This document shows positions 23,040 to 34,080 of a DNA stretch of 64,000 nt, piece after piece; the first letter of the stretch is position 1, and each line of letters starts with the position of its first letter. Origin of the DNA: Zanthoxylum bungeanum. Taxonomy: Eukaryota; Streptophyta; Magnoliopsida; Sapindales; Rutaceae. The stretch lies in assembly GCA_019454045.1 (NCBI GenBank), contig SKCR01035562.1, forward strand, positions 1 to 64,000, given 5' to 3'. The notes under the pieces were generated by a model, which saw only the letters and a list, made by a program, of their open reading frames with translations, was not told where the DNA came from and ran no database searches. A program made the translations under genes and the position numbers.

Positions 23040-24505
23040 ATGGCGTTTTCTAGCCATGGGGGTGAGGCCAAGGTTTCAACCATGGTAGGAGTTGTCCAAG
23101 TTTCGGATTTGACCATGGTGGAGTAGTTCGAGATCACATTAACAAAAATGATGGTGGTGATGTTCTACATTCGGCTATAGTGCTAAGTAATGGTAGTTAT
23201 CCAGACAAGAACGAGATGAAATGTGGTGTTTTGAAGGAGGGAGACTTTATAAATAACAATTTTGGTAAGGCCAATGATGGTTCGGCCATTGCTCAATATG
23301 ACGAGATGAAGAAATCTTTAGAAATGGTGGTGGATGATGTTGTTCATGAAGTGTCTCCCTTATTTATAGCTGATGGTTCAACCTCCTCTGGTCTTCTTGC
23401 TGAAGGTATGCTTTCAAAAGCTTCATTGGGTGTTATTGAAGATAAATCTCGTGTTACTATATTGAAGCCTAGTGACCTTGTTCCATCTCTTTCTTCTTCT
23501 TTGAATGGCAATGGTGATGTGCTAGAAGCTAGAATTGGTGTTAGAGGCAGTAGAGGTATTTCCTCTAGATTGTCTAATTTGGAGGAGGGAAAGTTTTTTG
23601 AATTTTCAAAGAGTATTAATGACAATCCTTTACTACCACATTTGAAACCGAAAGTTGCTTCTCATTCTAATGATTTACCTAAACTGTATTCGGCTAAGTT
23701 GGGCAATTTACGTGAATTAGCTACTAATATGGAAGGTGCTTATTTTGATAATTCAAATGGTGTTAATGACCTGCCATGTGCGAAATTGATAGTAAATGAG
23801 GAGAATAATCACATGCCATTTATTGCTTCTTCTACTTTGGTAAACGAAGTTGTTAATGATATTTCAAATGGTGTTAATGACCTGCCATGTGCAAAATTGA
23901 ATAAGATGGGCAATTTACGTGAATCAGCTAGTAATATGGAAGGTGTTTGTTTTGATAATTCAATTGGTGTTAATGACTTGCCATGTACGAATTTGGTAGT
24001 AAATGAGGAGTATAATCACGTGCCATTTATTGTTCCTTCTGATTTGGTAAATTCAAATAGTGTTAATGACCTGCCATTTGGGAATTTGGTAGTTAATTGA
24101 GAGAATAATCACATGCCATTTATTGCTTCTTCTGATTTGGAAAATGGAGTTACTCTAGCTAATAAATCTGATTTCAAATCTGATTGTATTAAAGGGAGTA
24201 TTAATGGGCGAATTGATAATGGTAATAAAGATTTGATTCCTTATGTTACGAATGTAAATATGGAAAGCTTTAATTATGATTTCCCTCCTTTGAAAAGACA
24301 TGATAAACTTGGCATTAATGTGATGGGGCCGAATTTAAATGGGAAGGCTGATGTATCACCTATTCGTATTGATAACTCTTTGGCATTGAAAGCTAAAAAT
24401 TCTTTAGAGAAGAAACGGTTGGGCCAGGGTGGTAAAAATGAGAAGAACTCTGGTGGTAAGAGGGGTCGGAAGAGCCATTCACCTCGTGGTGGAAGGTGGA
24501 GATGA
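23040..24505 (+). pseudogene. LINE L1b ORF1 (nucleic-acid-binding protein?), with internal repeats
   Basis: Position upstream of ORF2 makes this ORF1, whose product coats LINE RNA in known L1s. No CCHC knuckle or recognisable RNA-binding fold is visible. The ATG at 23040 (MAFSSHGGEAK) is followed by a stop at about 23124. The main frame runs 23180-24100, then past one TGA to 24505. It contains repeated modules around VNDLPC, four times at about 23760-24090. The C-terminus is basic (GKRGRKSHSPRGGRWR), fitting nucleic-acid binding. The TGA replaces the first Glu codon of the repeated VNEEN motif. Function is inferred from position and charge only. Confidence 0.7.
23696..24152 (+). repeat. Coding tandem repeats in LINE ORF1
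   Basis: Alternating modules: GNLRE.A.NMEG..FDN (twice), S.GVNDLPC (four times, the last as SNSVNDLPF) and VNEE.NH.PFI..S.LVN (three times, one with a stop). Unit lengths are about 90-110 bp. Similarity is evident at both DNA and protein level, so this is a recent intragenic expansion. Confidence 0.85.
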
Positions 24506-24537
24506 TCTGTTGTGTTGGTTTTCTCTTTATTGTTTAA

Positions 24538-25577
24538 ATGATTTTTGGTTGTTGGAACATTCGGGATCTTAATGACCCTACTAAGTAGGCTGAAGTTCGA
24601 AGGTTTTTCTGTGATGAGAAGCTTTCACTTTGTAGACTGGTTGAGACTAAAGTTAAGGATGGTAATCTTCTACATGTGTCTCGTGCTATTAATCCTTCTT
24701 GGAAGTTTGTTTTTCAATCAGGTGTTGTTCCTTTTGGAAGAATTTGGGTATGTTGGAACCCTTTGGATGTGGATGTTATTGTTATTTGGTCTTCTCCTCA
24801 AGCTATTCACTGTCGTGTTGCTTATGTTTCTTCTGCTTGGAGTTGTATGGTAACAGTGGTTTATGGAGAATGTCGTTATGAGAAGCGTCGAGAACTTTTG
24901 GGCTGACTTGGTTGCTAGTGGTTGTGAGTTTGACACCTCTCCGTGGTTAGTAATGGGGGATTTTAATGCAATTTCTGATCATTCTGAGCATCATGGTGGC
25001 AGTTTGGATTGGCCTTCTTGGAAGGATGAGTTGGGTTTGTGTTTGGGCCGGGCTGGTTTGGCAGATGTTCAGTTTTCAGGTTGTAGGTATACTTGGCATA
25101 ATAAACGGATTGATTCTCCTATTTGGCGGAAACTAGATCGGGTGGTCGCTAATACCTCTTGGGAGTGCTATTTTCCTGGTTCAGTGCTAGGTTTCTACCC
25201 TCGGGAATCTCGGATCATTCTCCTATGGTGGTTACTCTCTTGAAGCTCCCTACAAGGAAGATTCCTTTTAAGTTTTTTGATTTTTGGGCTGAGCATCCAG
25301 ATTTTGTGTCAGTGGTAGCAAAAGCTTGGGATGTGGAATTTGTGGTACTCCTATGTTTCGGTTGTTCAAGAAATTGAAGAGTGTGAAGGTGGCGCTACAG
25401 AAGTTTAATTTAGATCACTTTTCTAATCTTCTAGGAGAACCACATGTGTTAGAAAGGAGTTGGAGGGGGTACAGAGTGCGCTACAAGAGTCTCATTCTGA
25501 TCCATTTCTGCTGAGTGAAGAGGTGAGATTGTCTTTGGTTTATGGAAATCTGAGTCGAGATGAGGAAAATTTCATGA
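24538..25577 (+). pseudogene. LINE L1b ORF2 endonuclease domain (broken)
   Basis: ATG 24538 starts MIFGCWNIRDLNDP, the normal beginning of plant L1 ORF2. A TAG follows after 16 codons (24586), then the frame reopens (LVETKV, INPSWKF, FGRIWVCWNP). A one-base shift lies near 24895. 24863-25243 carries WLVMGDFNAISDHSEHHGGS, VQFSGCRYTWHNKRIDSPIW and RKLDRVVANTSWECYF. The SDHSPMVVTL motif is in the frame 25159-25377. All main catalytic motifs (GDFN, KLDR, SDHS) survive, unlike L1a. The domain continues after the solo LTR into the RT linker. Confidence 0.88.
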
Positions 25578-25582
25578 GACAG

Positions 25583-26219
25583 TGACATGATCCAGGCCGA
25601 CAACAAACCAAAGGACGTATTACAAGTGCCAGAAGGGCCAATTACGAGGCAGAGGACCAAAAGACTTAGAGAAGCAATGGCGGGATTAGTTCAGAGTTTT
25701 ATGGTCGACTGCAACAAACAAATAGAGATGCATGTGGGCTTGGATGGAAAGGGCCCAAAACCATTTCACTTGGCCCAAATCAGTTTAGAATAAAGCTTCC
25801 TAGGCATTTGAAGACTTAAAGACTTGATATTTGTGTAATTTCGTTTTTAGGGGCATTGTTATCTTTATGCCTTTAGGGTTTCTTTTTGTAACACTATTTA
25901 AGCTTACTTTCTTCTTCATTTGAGATAACCAACGAAATTTGTAAACTCAAAAGCTTAAAGCTTTGGCTATGGCCGAATTCTTGTAAGGGAGGGATTCCCC
26001 TTTTCAAGTTTGAATCGACTTATCTAAGTTTGGCAAACTTAGTGGCGTCTCCATTTGCTAGCAAAAACACTACAAGGATTCATCTTAAGGGTTCTCAAGG
26101 GAAAGTTCTTTGTGGCCTTGGAAGGGTTTTGTTCCTACAAAATCAAATTCGCGGTTCTTGGGGTTCTGTCCGTTGCTTGGGGTTTACTTGGATTTCGAAT
26201 CTAAGTGGGTTTCTTGTCA
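25583..26219 (+). repeat. Solo LTR of family A inserted in LINE L1b
   Basis: 637 bp, TGACATGATCC...TTTCTTGTCA, with no internal sequence. It is flanked by GACAG (25578-25582) and GACTG (26220-26224), a 5-bp target duplication with one mismatch. Removing it rejoins LINE sequence (CATGAGACAG/AAATCCCGAG), as in L1a. Solo LTRs form when the two LTRs of a full element recombine. It holds the 68-codon frame [11 protein letters not shown]... at 25587-25793. Confidence 0.95.
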
Positions 26220-28520
26220 GACTGAAATCCCGAGTTCAGTGGCTTAATCTTGGTGATCAGAATACGAAGTTTTTTTTCCAAGCTATGAAGAATCATCATC
26301 AGAGAAGTAAGATAACTTCAATAACCACAGAGAATAATACTCGTTTAGAGGATCCTACATTAGTCCAAGAGGAGATTGTGTCCTTTTATAGTACTCTGTT
26401 AGGGCCTCAGCCGAGTTTGCAAGATTTTGATCAAGATCTTCTTCATTCTACCATTACTCAGAGCATCTTTGGACCTGGCATCCTTCAATTACTCAGTTTG
26501 TTTCTGATGAGCAGAGAGAGGTCCTTAGCTGAGAGGTTTCAGAAGAGGAGATTAAGGCTGCACTATTTTCTTTGAAAGATCATAAGGCTCCTGGACCAGA
26601 TGGTTTTAACTCAAGTTTCTTCAAGAAAGCCTGGTGTGTGGTAGGTGATGATGTTATCCATCCTATTCACTCATTTTTTATCTCAGGGAAGCTCTTGAAA
26701 CAGGTGAATGCCACATCTATTGCTCTTATTCTGAAGATCCCTAATCCTTCCAAGGTCAAGGATTTTCGGCCTATCTCTTATTGCAACACTATCTATAAAT
26801 GTATCTCTAAGATTATTGCAGATCGGATTAAGATTGTTCTTCATTTCGTGGTAAGCTCAAACCAATCTGCTTTTGTGGCGGGTCGACATATTAGTGACAA
26901 TATCTTATTATGTCAGGAGTTGGTCAAGAACTATCATATGAGTGGTGGGGTGCTGAGGTGTGCTCTTAAGATTGATTTGATGAAGGCTTGTGATACAGTT
27001 CGATGGGATTTTATGTTGAAAGTGTTGAGAACTATTGGGTTTCCTGAGAGGATGGTTGGTTGGATAGGAGAATGTATGACTTCTACTATGTTTTCTGTTT
27101 CTATTAATGGGAGGTTGAATGGTTTCTTTCCAGGAGGTCGTGATTTACGTCAGGGGGATCCTATGTCTCCATATCTTTTTATTTTGGCTATGGAAGTTCT
27201 CTCGAGCTTACTTCACAAGATGACTCAAAAGCAAGGTTTCAGGTATCATTGGCGGTGTTCTAAGAATCATCTTACCCTTCTCTGTTTTGCTGACGATCTC
27301 ATGATTTTTTGTCGAGCATAGAAGGTTTCAGTTTCCATGGTAAATGATTGTCTTCATCAGTTTATGGGGTTGTCTGGTTTGGTTCCTAATCCAGCAAAGA
27401 GCCAATTTTTTTCTAGTGGCATTTCCGTAGTATACAAACATGAGTTGCTCATCCTTTTGGGTTTTCAGGAAGGTGTACTCCCTATGCGTTACTTGGGAGT
27501 TCCGTTGATTTCTTCAAAACTTCAGGCTTCTGATTGTAATGTCCTTATAGAGCGTATTATTGGCCGAGCTAAAAATTGGAGTTGTAAATATCTTTCTTTT
27601 GCGGGGCGTTTACAGCTAATTAAATCAGTGCTGTATTCTATCCAGGTGTATTGGTCTTCATTGTTTATATTGCCAAAGACTGTATTAGGAAGGTGGAGTC
27701 TATCTTGAGGTCATTTCTTTGGAAGGGTGGTGAGCTTGTTTCGACAGGGGCGAAGGTGGCTTGGGATAGAGTTTGTTTACCTATCAAAGAAGGGGGTTTA
27801 GGGATTAAGAAGCTAGAGGATTGGAATAAGGCGGCTATTACTAAGCACTTACGGTTTCTTAATTCAGGTAAGGAATCCTCTTGGTCTATGTGGGTTCGTT
27901 CTTACTTGTTGAGGGGGGGCGTAGTTTTGGGGAAGTTACATGTCCTAGTGAGTGTTCATGGAGTTGGCGGAAAATTTTAGGCCGTTGTAATTTTGCGCGT
28001 CGTAGGATGAGGTTTCATATTGGGAATGGTGAGAAGGCTTTATTATGGTATGACAATTGGCACCCTCTGGGACCAATTGTGGATACCTTGGGAGAGGGAG
28101 TCATTTATGATTCAGGACTAGGTAAGATGGCTAGGGTGGCCGCTATTGTTGATGGTAACTGTTGGCGCTGGCCATCAGCGAGGTCAGCCAATCTTCCCAA
28201 TTGACTTGTTCTATGCCTATGGATTTTGTTCATTGTGATAGGAAGGAGGATGTGTTGGTGTGGGAGGATGATCATAAAGGTATTTTTTCGGTCAAGAGTG
28301 CTTGGGATGCGTTGAGGGTTAGAAGTAATCGGGTGAGTTGGTACCGAATTGTTTGGTTTCTAAAGGCCATTCCAAGACATGCTTTCATTCTTTGGCTCAC
28401 GATTCAAGGAGGCCTTTATACTCAGGATCGGTTAATGACTTTTGGCATTTCAGGTTGTTCTATGTGTGTGCTTTGTGGTCATTCGGGGGAGGATAGAGAT
28501 CATCTCTTCTTCATGTGTTC
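26220..28520 (+). pseudogene. LINE L1b ORF2 reverse transcriptase and zf-RVT (broken)
   Basis: 26572-27321 has KDHKAPGPDGFNSSFFKKAW, FRPISYCNTIYKCISKIIAD, SAFVAGRHISDNILLCQELV, KIDLMKACDTVRWDF (catalytic Asp kept), LRQGDPMSPYLFILAMEVLS and FADDLMIFCRA (about 27284-27310), then a TAG. 27337-27708 has the thumb (MRYLGVPLISSKLQ), 27651-27980 and 27881-28204 the connection, and 28162-28539 the zf-RVT region (FSVKSAWDALR, IPRHAFILWLTIQGGLYTQD, CVLCGHSGEDRDHLFFMCS). The breaks are one stop and several single-base shifts. Best-preserved LINE RT of the window together with L1c. Confidence 0.9.
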
Positions 28521-28607
28521 TTACAAAATCATTGATTGAGATTCTTGGGGCTTAAAGAAAAATACTTTGGGTTTGCTGGATTTCGCATCCTAGTGAGTTT
28601 CTTGTCA
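28521..28607 (+). repeat. LTR scrap matching the A1 mosaic LTR 3' end
   Basis: 87 bp (TTACAAAATCATTGATTGAG...GTGAGTTTCTTGTCA) nearly identical to 21708-21794, the B-like half of the A1 3' LTR. It abuts truncated LINE L1b on the left and an unidentified segment on the right. Confidence 0.8.
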
Positions 28608-28925
28608 CTTGTGAATATTTGAACTCTCTCTCTTTTCTCTCAATTGCAATTTTGTGAATGAATGAAAAATGTTAACATTAGAAGTGAGAGAAATGGTAGA
28701 GATTATATTCTTTTACACAAGCCAACTAACCTTGTCATTAAGCATCTAATTCTTTCTTGCAATGGCAAACAAAAAAATGTGAATGTCATACCCAAGCATA
28801 AGAAATGAAAGCTAAAGACAAGGACTTTGTCATTAAGCATCTAATGCTTTATTTCAATGGAAAACACATAAATGCGGAGGCCATACCAAAGCATAAGAAT
28901 GGATTAGTTAATGACAAAAATATTA
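28608..28925. other. Unidentified segment with a 93-bp direct repeat
   Basis: No match to the other elements of the window. Two tandem copies of about 93 bp (28731-28822 and 28825-28918) share TTGTCATTAAGCATCTAAT, then similar CAATGGMAAACA and CATACCMAAGCATAAGAA blocks. No protein is recognised; the minus-strand frame here is only the run-off of an integrase fragment. Confidence 0.6.
28731..28918. repeat. Two-copy tandem repeat, about 93-bp unit
   Basis: Copies at 28731-28822 and 28825-28918, clearly diverged (roughly 20 differences by eye), so the duplication is not recent. Confidence 0.75.
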
Positions 28926-30080
28926 GGTGTAAATTTAGTTTGTACGCATTATCGTTGATCCGCTCCAAGACTTGAAATGGACCATCTCCTCTTGGTTGTA
29001 GCTTGGATTTACGTTGTTCAGGAACTCGCTTCTTGCGCATGTGTACCCAAACCCAATCACCAGGCTGAAATGCCACACGTTTTCTTCCCTTATTGGCATG
29101 AGAAGCATATTGCTCATTCTTCCTTTGTATGTGCTCTCTTACTTTCTCATGTATGTGTTTTACCAAATCATTTTTCTTTTTCCATTTAACCTGGCATGCT
29201 CATCAATAGGTAATGGTAATATATCCAATGGAGTTAGTGGCTGAAAACCATAAATATTTTGAAATGGTGAATAAGATATACAAGAATAAATGCTACGGTT
29301 ATATGAAATTTCAATAAAAGGCAAACAATCCTCCCAAGTTTTTAAGTTCTTAGTGATAATAGTACTCAATAATTTAGTCAAAGTCCTATAAACCACCTTT
29401 GTTTGTCCATCAGTTTAGGGGTGACAAGTAGTAGAATATAAAAATTTAGTTCCCAAATTACCCCATAAAACTTTCCAAATGTGACTAAGGAATTTAATAT
29501 CACGATCTGAAACTATACTCCATGGAATTCCATGGAGTCATACTACTTCTCTAAAGAACAAGTCAGCAGTGTTAGTGGCATCATCAGTCTTATGACATGC
29601 TATAAAGTGTGCCATCTTAATGAACCTATCAACCACTACAAAAATGGAATCTTTACCCCGCCTAGTCCTAGGTAAAACCAAGGTAAAGTCCATTGATACC
29701 TCTACCCATAGCTCACTAGGTATAGGCAATGGTGTATAAAAGCCATGAGGCATAATCTTAGATTTAGTCTTTTTACAAGTTAAGCATTTATTACACAAAC
29801 GCTCCGTATTTTAGGCCAATAGAAATGTTCACTCAATACTCTTCCTTAACAATGCCAAAGTGCCCCATTAAACCTCCCTCATGCGCTTCCCTAACTAACA
29901 ATTCACGCATACTACAAACAGGAATGATAAGCCAGCGACTTACCTTGATCTGTGTTGGGAAACTTCTGAGGGCAACGGGTACAGGTCCCGGGGATTAGTC
30001 GAGGTGCCCGTAAGCTGGCCCGGACACCCCGGTTATCCAAAAAAAGGATGATAATCTATTTTCCTTAAATAGAACATCAT
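28926..30080 (-). mobile_element. Gypsy A3, eroded integrase fragment
   Basis: Minus-strand integrase remains of A/B type without LTRs: [18 protein letters not shown] (28849-29166), [20 protein letters not shown] (29160-29396), [12 protein letters not shown] and [20 protein letters not shown] (29538-29798), then zinc-region remnants to about 30080, interrupted by a SINE. Substitutions against the other copies are many, so this is an old copy. Confidence 0.82.
29931..30045 (+). mobile_element. SINE-like insertion with A tail
   Basis: A 115-bp GC-rich block in an AT-rich fragment, ending in GGTTATCC followed by seven A. It is flanked by GGAATGATAA (29921-29930) and GGATGATAA (30046-30054), a 9-10 bp target duplication with one indel. 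The uninterrupted sequence in A2 reads GGAATGCATAATC (about 6271). The long duplication and A tail indicate LINE-type target-primed insertion. The 3' part (GGGGATTAGTCGAGGTG, AAGCTGGCCCGGACACC) resembles a SINE end common in dicots. No clear tRNA-like A and B boxes are seen, so it may be 5' truncated. Confidence 0.75.
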
Positions 30081-30161
30081 TTGAGCTAAAGGGATTAGTT
30101 GTGTGGCAAGTGCAGTTGGGAGACCTCTCAATGATAACCATATTACCCTTTTCAGGAAACG
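30081..30161. other. Short orphan spacer before A4
   Basis: 81 bp between the eroded A3 fragment and the A4 LTR, with no match elsewhere in the window. The five bases before the LTR are AAACG, the expected target duplication of A4, whose other end is lost. Confidence 0.5.
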
Positions 30162-30801
30162 TGACAAGAGACCCACTTAGATTCGAAATCCAAGTAAACC
30201 CCAAGCAACGGACAGAACCCCGCGAATTTGATTTTGTAGGAACAAAACCCTTCCAATGCCACAAAGAAGACCCACAAAGAACTTGCCCTTGAGAACCCTT
30301 AAGATGAATCCTTGTAGTGTTTTTGCTAGCAAATGGGGACGCCACTAAGTTTGCCAAACTTAGATAAGTCGATTCAAACTTGAAAAGGGAATCCCTCCCT
30401 TACAAGAATTCGGCCATAGCCAAAGCTTTAAGCTTTTGAGTTCACAAATTTCGTTGGTTCCTCAAATGAAGAAGAAAGTAAGCTTAAATAGTGTTACAAA
30501 AAGAAACCCTAAAGGCATAAAGACAACAATGCCCCTAAAAACGAAATTACACAAATATCAAGTCTTTAAGTCTTCAAATGCCTAGAAGCTTTATTCTAAA
30601 CTGATTTGGGCCAAGTGAAATGGTTTTGGGCCCTTTCCATCCAAGCCCACATGCATCTCTATTTGTTTGTTGCAGTCGGCCATAAAACTCTGAACTAATC
30701 CCGCCATTGCTTCTCTAAGTCTTTTGGTCCTCTGCCTCGTAATTGGCCCTTCTGGCACTTGTAATGCGTCCTTTGGTTTGTTGTCGGCCTGGATCATGTC
30801 A
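30162..30801 (-). repeat. A4 3' LTR (family A)
   Basis: 640 bp, TGACATGATCC...TCTCTTGTCA on the minus strand. Adjoining 30802-30815 is the purine tract (GGGGGAGGGGAGGA-like on the minus strand). The polyprotein stop lies at 30591, inside this LTR. Confidence 0.93.
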
Positions 30802-32161
30802 TCCTCCCCTCCCCCTTGAAAAGGATTCGACCTCAAATCTGTACCTGCATCAAAAGGAGTTAAGTCAGAAACATTAAATGTAGCAGACACATTATACTTA
30901 CCTTGTAAATCCAACTTGTATGCATTGTCATTAATCCGTTCCAAAACTTGAAATGGACCATCCCCTCTCGGTTGTAGCTTAGATTTACGTTGTTCAGGAA
31001 ATCTCTCCTTGCGCATGTGTACCCAAACCCAATCTCCAGGATGAAATACCACACGCTTTCTTCCCTTATTAGCATGAGAAGCATATTGCTCATTCTTTCG
31101 TTGTATTTGCTCTCTTGCTTTCTCATGTATGTGCTTCACCAAATCGGCTTTCCTTTTTCCATCTAACCCCGCATGCTCATCAACAGGCAATGGTAACAAA
31201 TCTAATGGAGTTAGTGGCTGAAAACCATAAACAATTTCAAATGGTGAGTAAGATGTAGAGGAATGAATACTACGATTATATGCAAATTCAACAAAAGGCA
31301 AACAATCCTCCCAAGTTTTTAAGTTCTTATTGATAATAGTACGCAATAACTGAGTCAAAGTCCTATTAACAACCTCGGTCTGGCCATCAGTTTGGGGGTG
31401 GCAAGTAGTAGAATACAAAAGTTTAGTTCCCAACTTACCCCATAAAACTTTCCAAAATTGACTAAGGAATTTGACATCACGATCTGAAACTATACTCATT
31501 GGAATCCCATGGAGTCGTACTACTTCTCTAAAGAACAAGTCAGCAATGTTAGTGGCATCATCAGTTTTATGACATGCTATAAAGTGTGCCATTTTACTGA
31601 ACCTATCAACCACTACAAAGATGGAATCTCTACCCTTCCTAGTCCTAGGTAAACCCAAGATAAAGTCCATCGATACATCTACCCATGGCTCACTAGGTAT
31701 GGCAATGTGTATACAACCCATGAGGCATAACCTTAGATTTAGCCTGTTTACAAGTTAAGCATTTATCACACAAACGCTCAATATCTCTCCGCATTTTAGG
31801 CCAATAAAAATGTTCACTCAATACCCCTAAGGTTTTGGCAATGCCAAAGTGCCCCATTGAACCTCCCCCATGTGCTTCCCTCACTAACAACTCACGCATA
31901 CTACAAACAGGAATGCATAACCCTAAACAGAAACCCATCATGTTGGTAGAATTTACTAAAAGTAGATTTTTCACATGCATCATAGATAGTACTAAAGTCA
32001 ATATCACTAGCATAAAGTTCTTTAATAAATTCAAACCCAAGCATTCTTGCACTCAATGAAGTAAGTAAAGCATACCTTCGCGATAGTGCATCGGCGACAA
32101 TGTTTTCCTTACCTTGTTTGTAGCGGATTACATATGGAAATGTCTCAACAACTCTAACCAT
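30591..32161 (-). pseudogene. Gypsy A4 integrase and C-terminal extension (broken)
   Basis: 30591-31721 is a 376-codon frame: catalytic core with [35 protein letters not shown] and [15 protein letters not shown] (D, D, E all kept), then [20 protein letters not shown], the GPF-type module ([20 protein letters not shown]) and the LTR-encoded tail [20 protein letters not shown]. The zinc-binding start is in 31693-32052 and 31901-32161 ([33 protein letters not shown]), in shifted frames. No canonical chromodomain is seen. A two-base loss near 31704 (TPL region) breaks the join. Confidence 0.92.
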
Positions 32162-33239
32162 TTTGCGTGTCGTTTGTTCAGTTTACCTTGGCCCTTCAGA
32201 TGCTTCAATGATTCATGATCTGTATGGATCACAAACTCTCGAGGCCACAAATAATGCTGCCAAGTCTCAAGGGCTCGCACTAGCGCATACAACTCCTTGT
32301 CATATGTGGGGTACCTCAAAACTGCTCCATTTAGCTTCTCACTAAAGTAAGCTATTGGTCGCTTTTCTTGCATAAGAACAGCCCAATGCCTATCCCGGAT
32401 GCGTCACACTCAATTTCAAATGTCTTCTCAAAGTTGGGTAGTGCCAAGACTGGTGCACTGCACAACTTCATTTTCAGATCCTGGAATGCCCGCTCCTGCT
32501 CTTCACCCCATTTGAAGCCAACAGTCTTCTTCACTACTTCAGTCAGTGGTGCTGCAATACTACTGAAGTCTTTAACAAATCTACCGTAGAAGCTTGCTAA
32601 TCCATGGAAGCTTCTGACTTCTGTCACTGTTGTTGGTGTTGGCCAATCCTTAATTGCCTTCACCTTTTCTAAATCTACCTCGATGCCATCTGCACTCACA
32701 ACAAATCCAAGGAAGACAATTCTATCCATACAAAAAGTGCACTTATCAAAGTTAGCATACAGTTTTTCTTGCCTTAACACATCAAGAACATGCTTCAAAT
32801 GCATAACATGCTCATCTACTGTTTTACTGTAAACTAAGATGTCATCAAAATAAACCACAACAAACTTACCTAAAAATGCACGCATAACATGATTCATCAA
32901 TCTCATAAATGTGCTAGGTGCGTTTGAAAGACCAAATGGCATAACTAACCATTCATACAAGCCATACTTAGTCTTAAATGCAGTTTTCCACTCATCTCCC
33001 TCTCTCATGCGAATTTGATGGTATCCACTCTTTAAATCAATCTTACTAAAAATTTTGGAACCATGCAATTCATCCAACATGTCATCTAGTCTAGGAATGG
33101 GGTGACGATACTTTACCGTAATATTGTTGATAGCTCGGCAATCAACGCACATACGCCACGTCCCATCTTTCTTAGGAACTAGAAGCACTGGTACTGCACA
33201 AGGACTCATGCTTTCCCTGACATACCCCTTGTCCATCAA
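32128..33239 (-). pseudogene. Gypsy A4 reverse transcriptase and RNase H (one break)
   Basis: 32352-33239 encodes the [42 protein letters not shown] (catalytic Asp), [32 protein letters not shown], and the thumb [20 protein letters not shown], reaching RNase [14 protein letters not shown]. After one indel at about 32385, 32128-32373 continues RNase H ([56 protein letters not shown]). It copies element RNA to DNA in the particle. All RT catalytic Asp residues are present, making this the best-kept gypsy RT in the window. Confidence 0.93.
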
Positions 33240-34080
33240 CTCTCGTACTTGCCTTTGTAGCTCATTTGTCTCCTCGGGATTGCTCCTATAAGCCGGTCTG
33301 TTAGGAATGACTGCTCCAGGTATGAAGTCTATCTGGTGCTCATACCTCTAATGGGTGGAAGCCCACTAGGTATGTCCTCTGTCAGTACGTCACTGTAATC
33401 CTGCAAAAGAGATGAAATAGACACAGGAAGCAAAGGGTTAGTGTTAGTAAAATAAATATGAGGCTCTTTATAGACTAACAATAGCATGAGCTTGCTAGCC
33501 TTGAACTTTCCTCGCTTCACCCTCACCCATGTAGAAACCCTTTTTAACTCTCCTTTTGTTTCCCCCTCACGTTCACTCACACTCCCCTTGGGAACTCCCA
33601 CGGCTTTGGCCTTATTTTTCTCACCAGATACGTCACTCTCACTAGTCTCACCCAAGGTGGTGTTTCCTTCGCTCTCTCTTTGTCACGCTCAAGTTGCAAC
33701 TTAACCTGATCTTCATGGACTTGTGCAGGTGTAAGTGGGTATAATGTAATGGGTTTTCCTTTATGCTGAAAAGAGTATTGTTCTTGAACCCATCATGAAT
33801 AACCTTCTTATCAAACTGCCACGGTCTACCCAAAAGAATATGTCCTGCATGCATCGGTATCACATCACATAGGACATCATCTGTGTATGGCCCAATGGTA
33901 AAGCTCAACAAAACCTGCTTTGTCACACTTATTTCCCCACAATCATTTAACCATTGCAACTTGTAAGGCTTCGGGTGTCTCAAGCAACTCAACCCCAATC
34001 GCTCAATCAAAGTTGTGCTAGCAACATTAGTACAACTGCCCCCATCTATAATCATACTACACCCCTTACCATTCACACGA
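33240..34080 (-). pseudogene. Gypsy A4 aspartic protease and linker (broken)
   Basis: 33648-34076 begins MNGKGCSMIIDGGSCTNVAS, with the catalytic Asp in DGG, then LQWLNDCGEISVTKQVLLSF and PMHAGHILLGRPWQFDKK. After a frameshift, 33329-33655 holds the Lys/Glu-rich linker and the RT approach SISSLLQDYSDVLTEDIPSG. The protease cleaves the polyprotein during particle maturation. B1 inserted at this linker in A2. Confidence 0.88.

Larger units (their letters stand above)
22863..28520 (+). mobile_element. L1-type LINE copy L1b (5' end, ORF1, ORF2)
   Basis: The most complete LINE here: CT-rich 5' UTR (about 22863-23039), ORF1 (about 23040-24505), ORF2 from ATG 24538 through endonuclease, RT and zf-RVT to about 28520. 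An A-family solo LTR (25583-26219) sits between endonuclease and RT. The 3' end is lost at about 28520, where a gypsy LTR scrap begins. L1b and L1d (55349-55741) are one subfamily; L1a and L1c are another. Confidence 0.9.
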
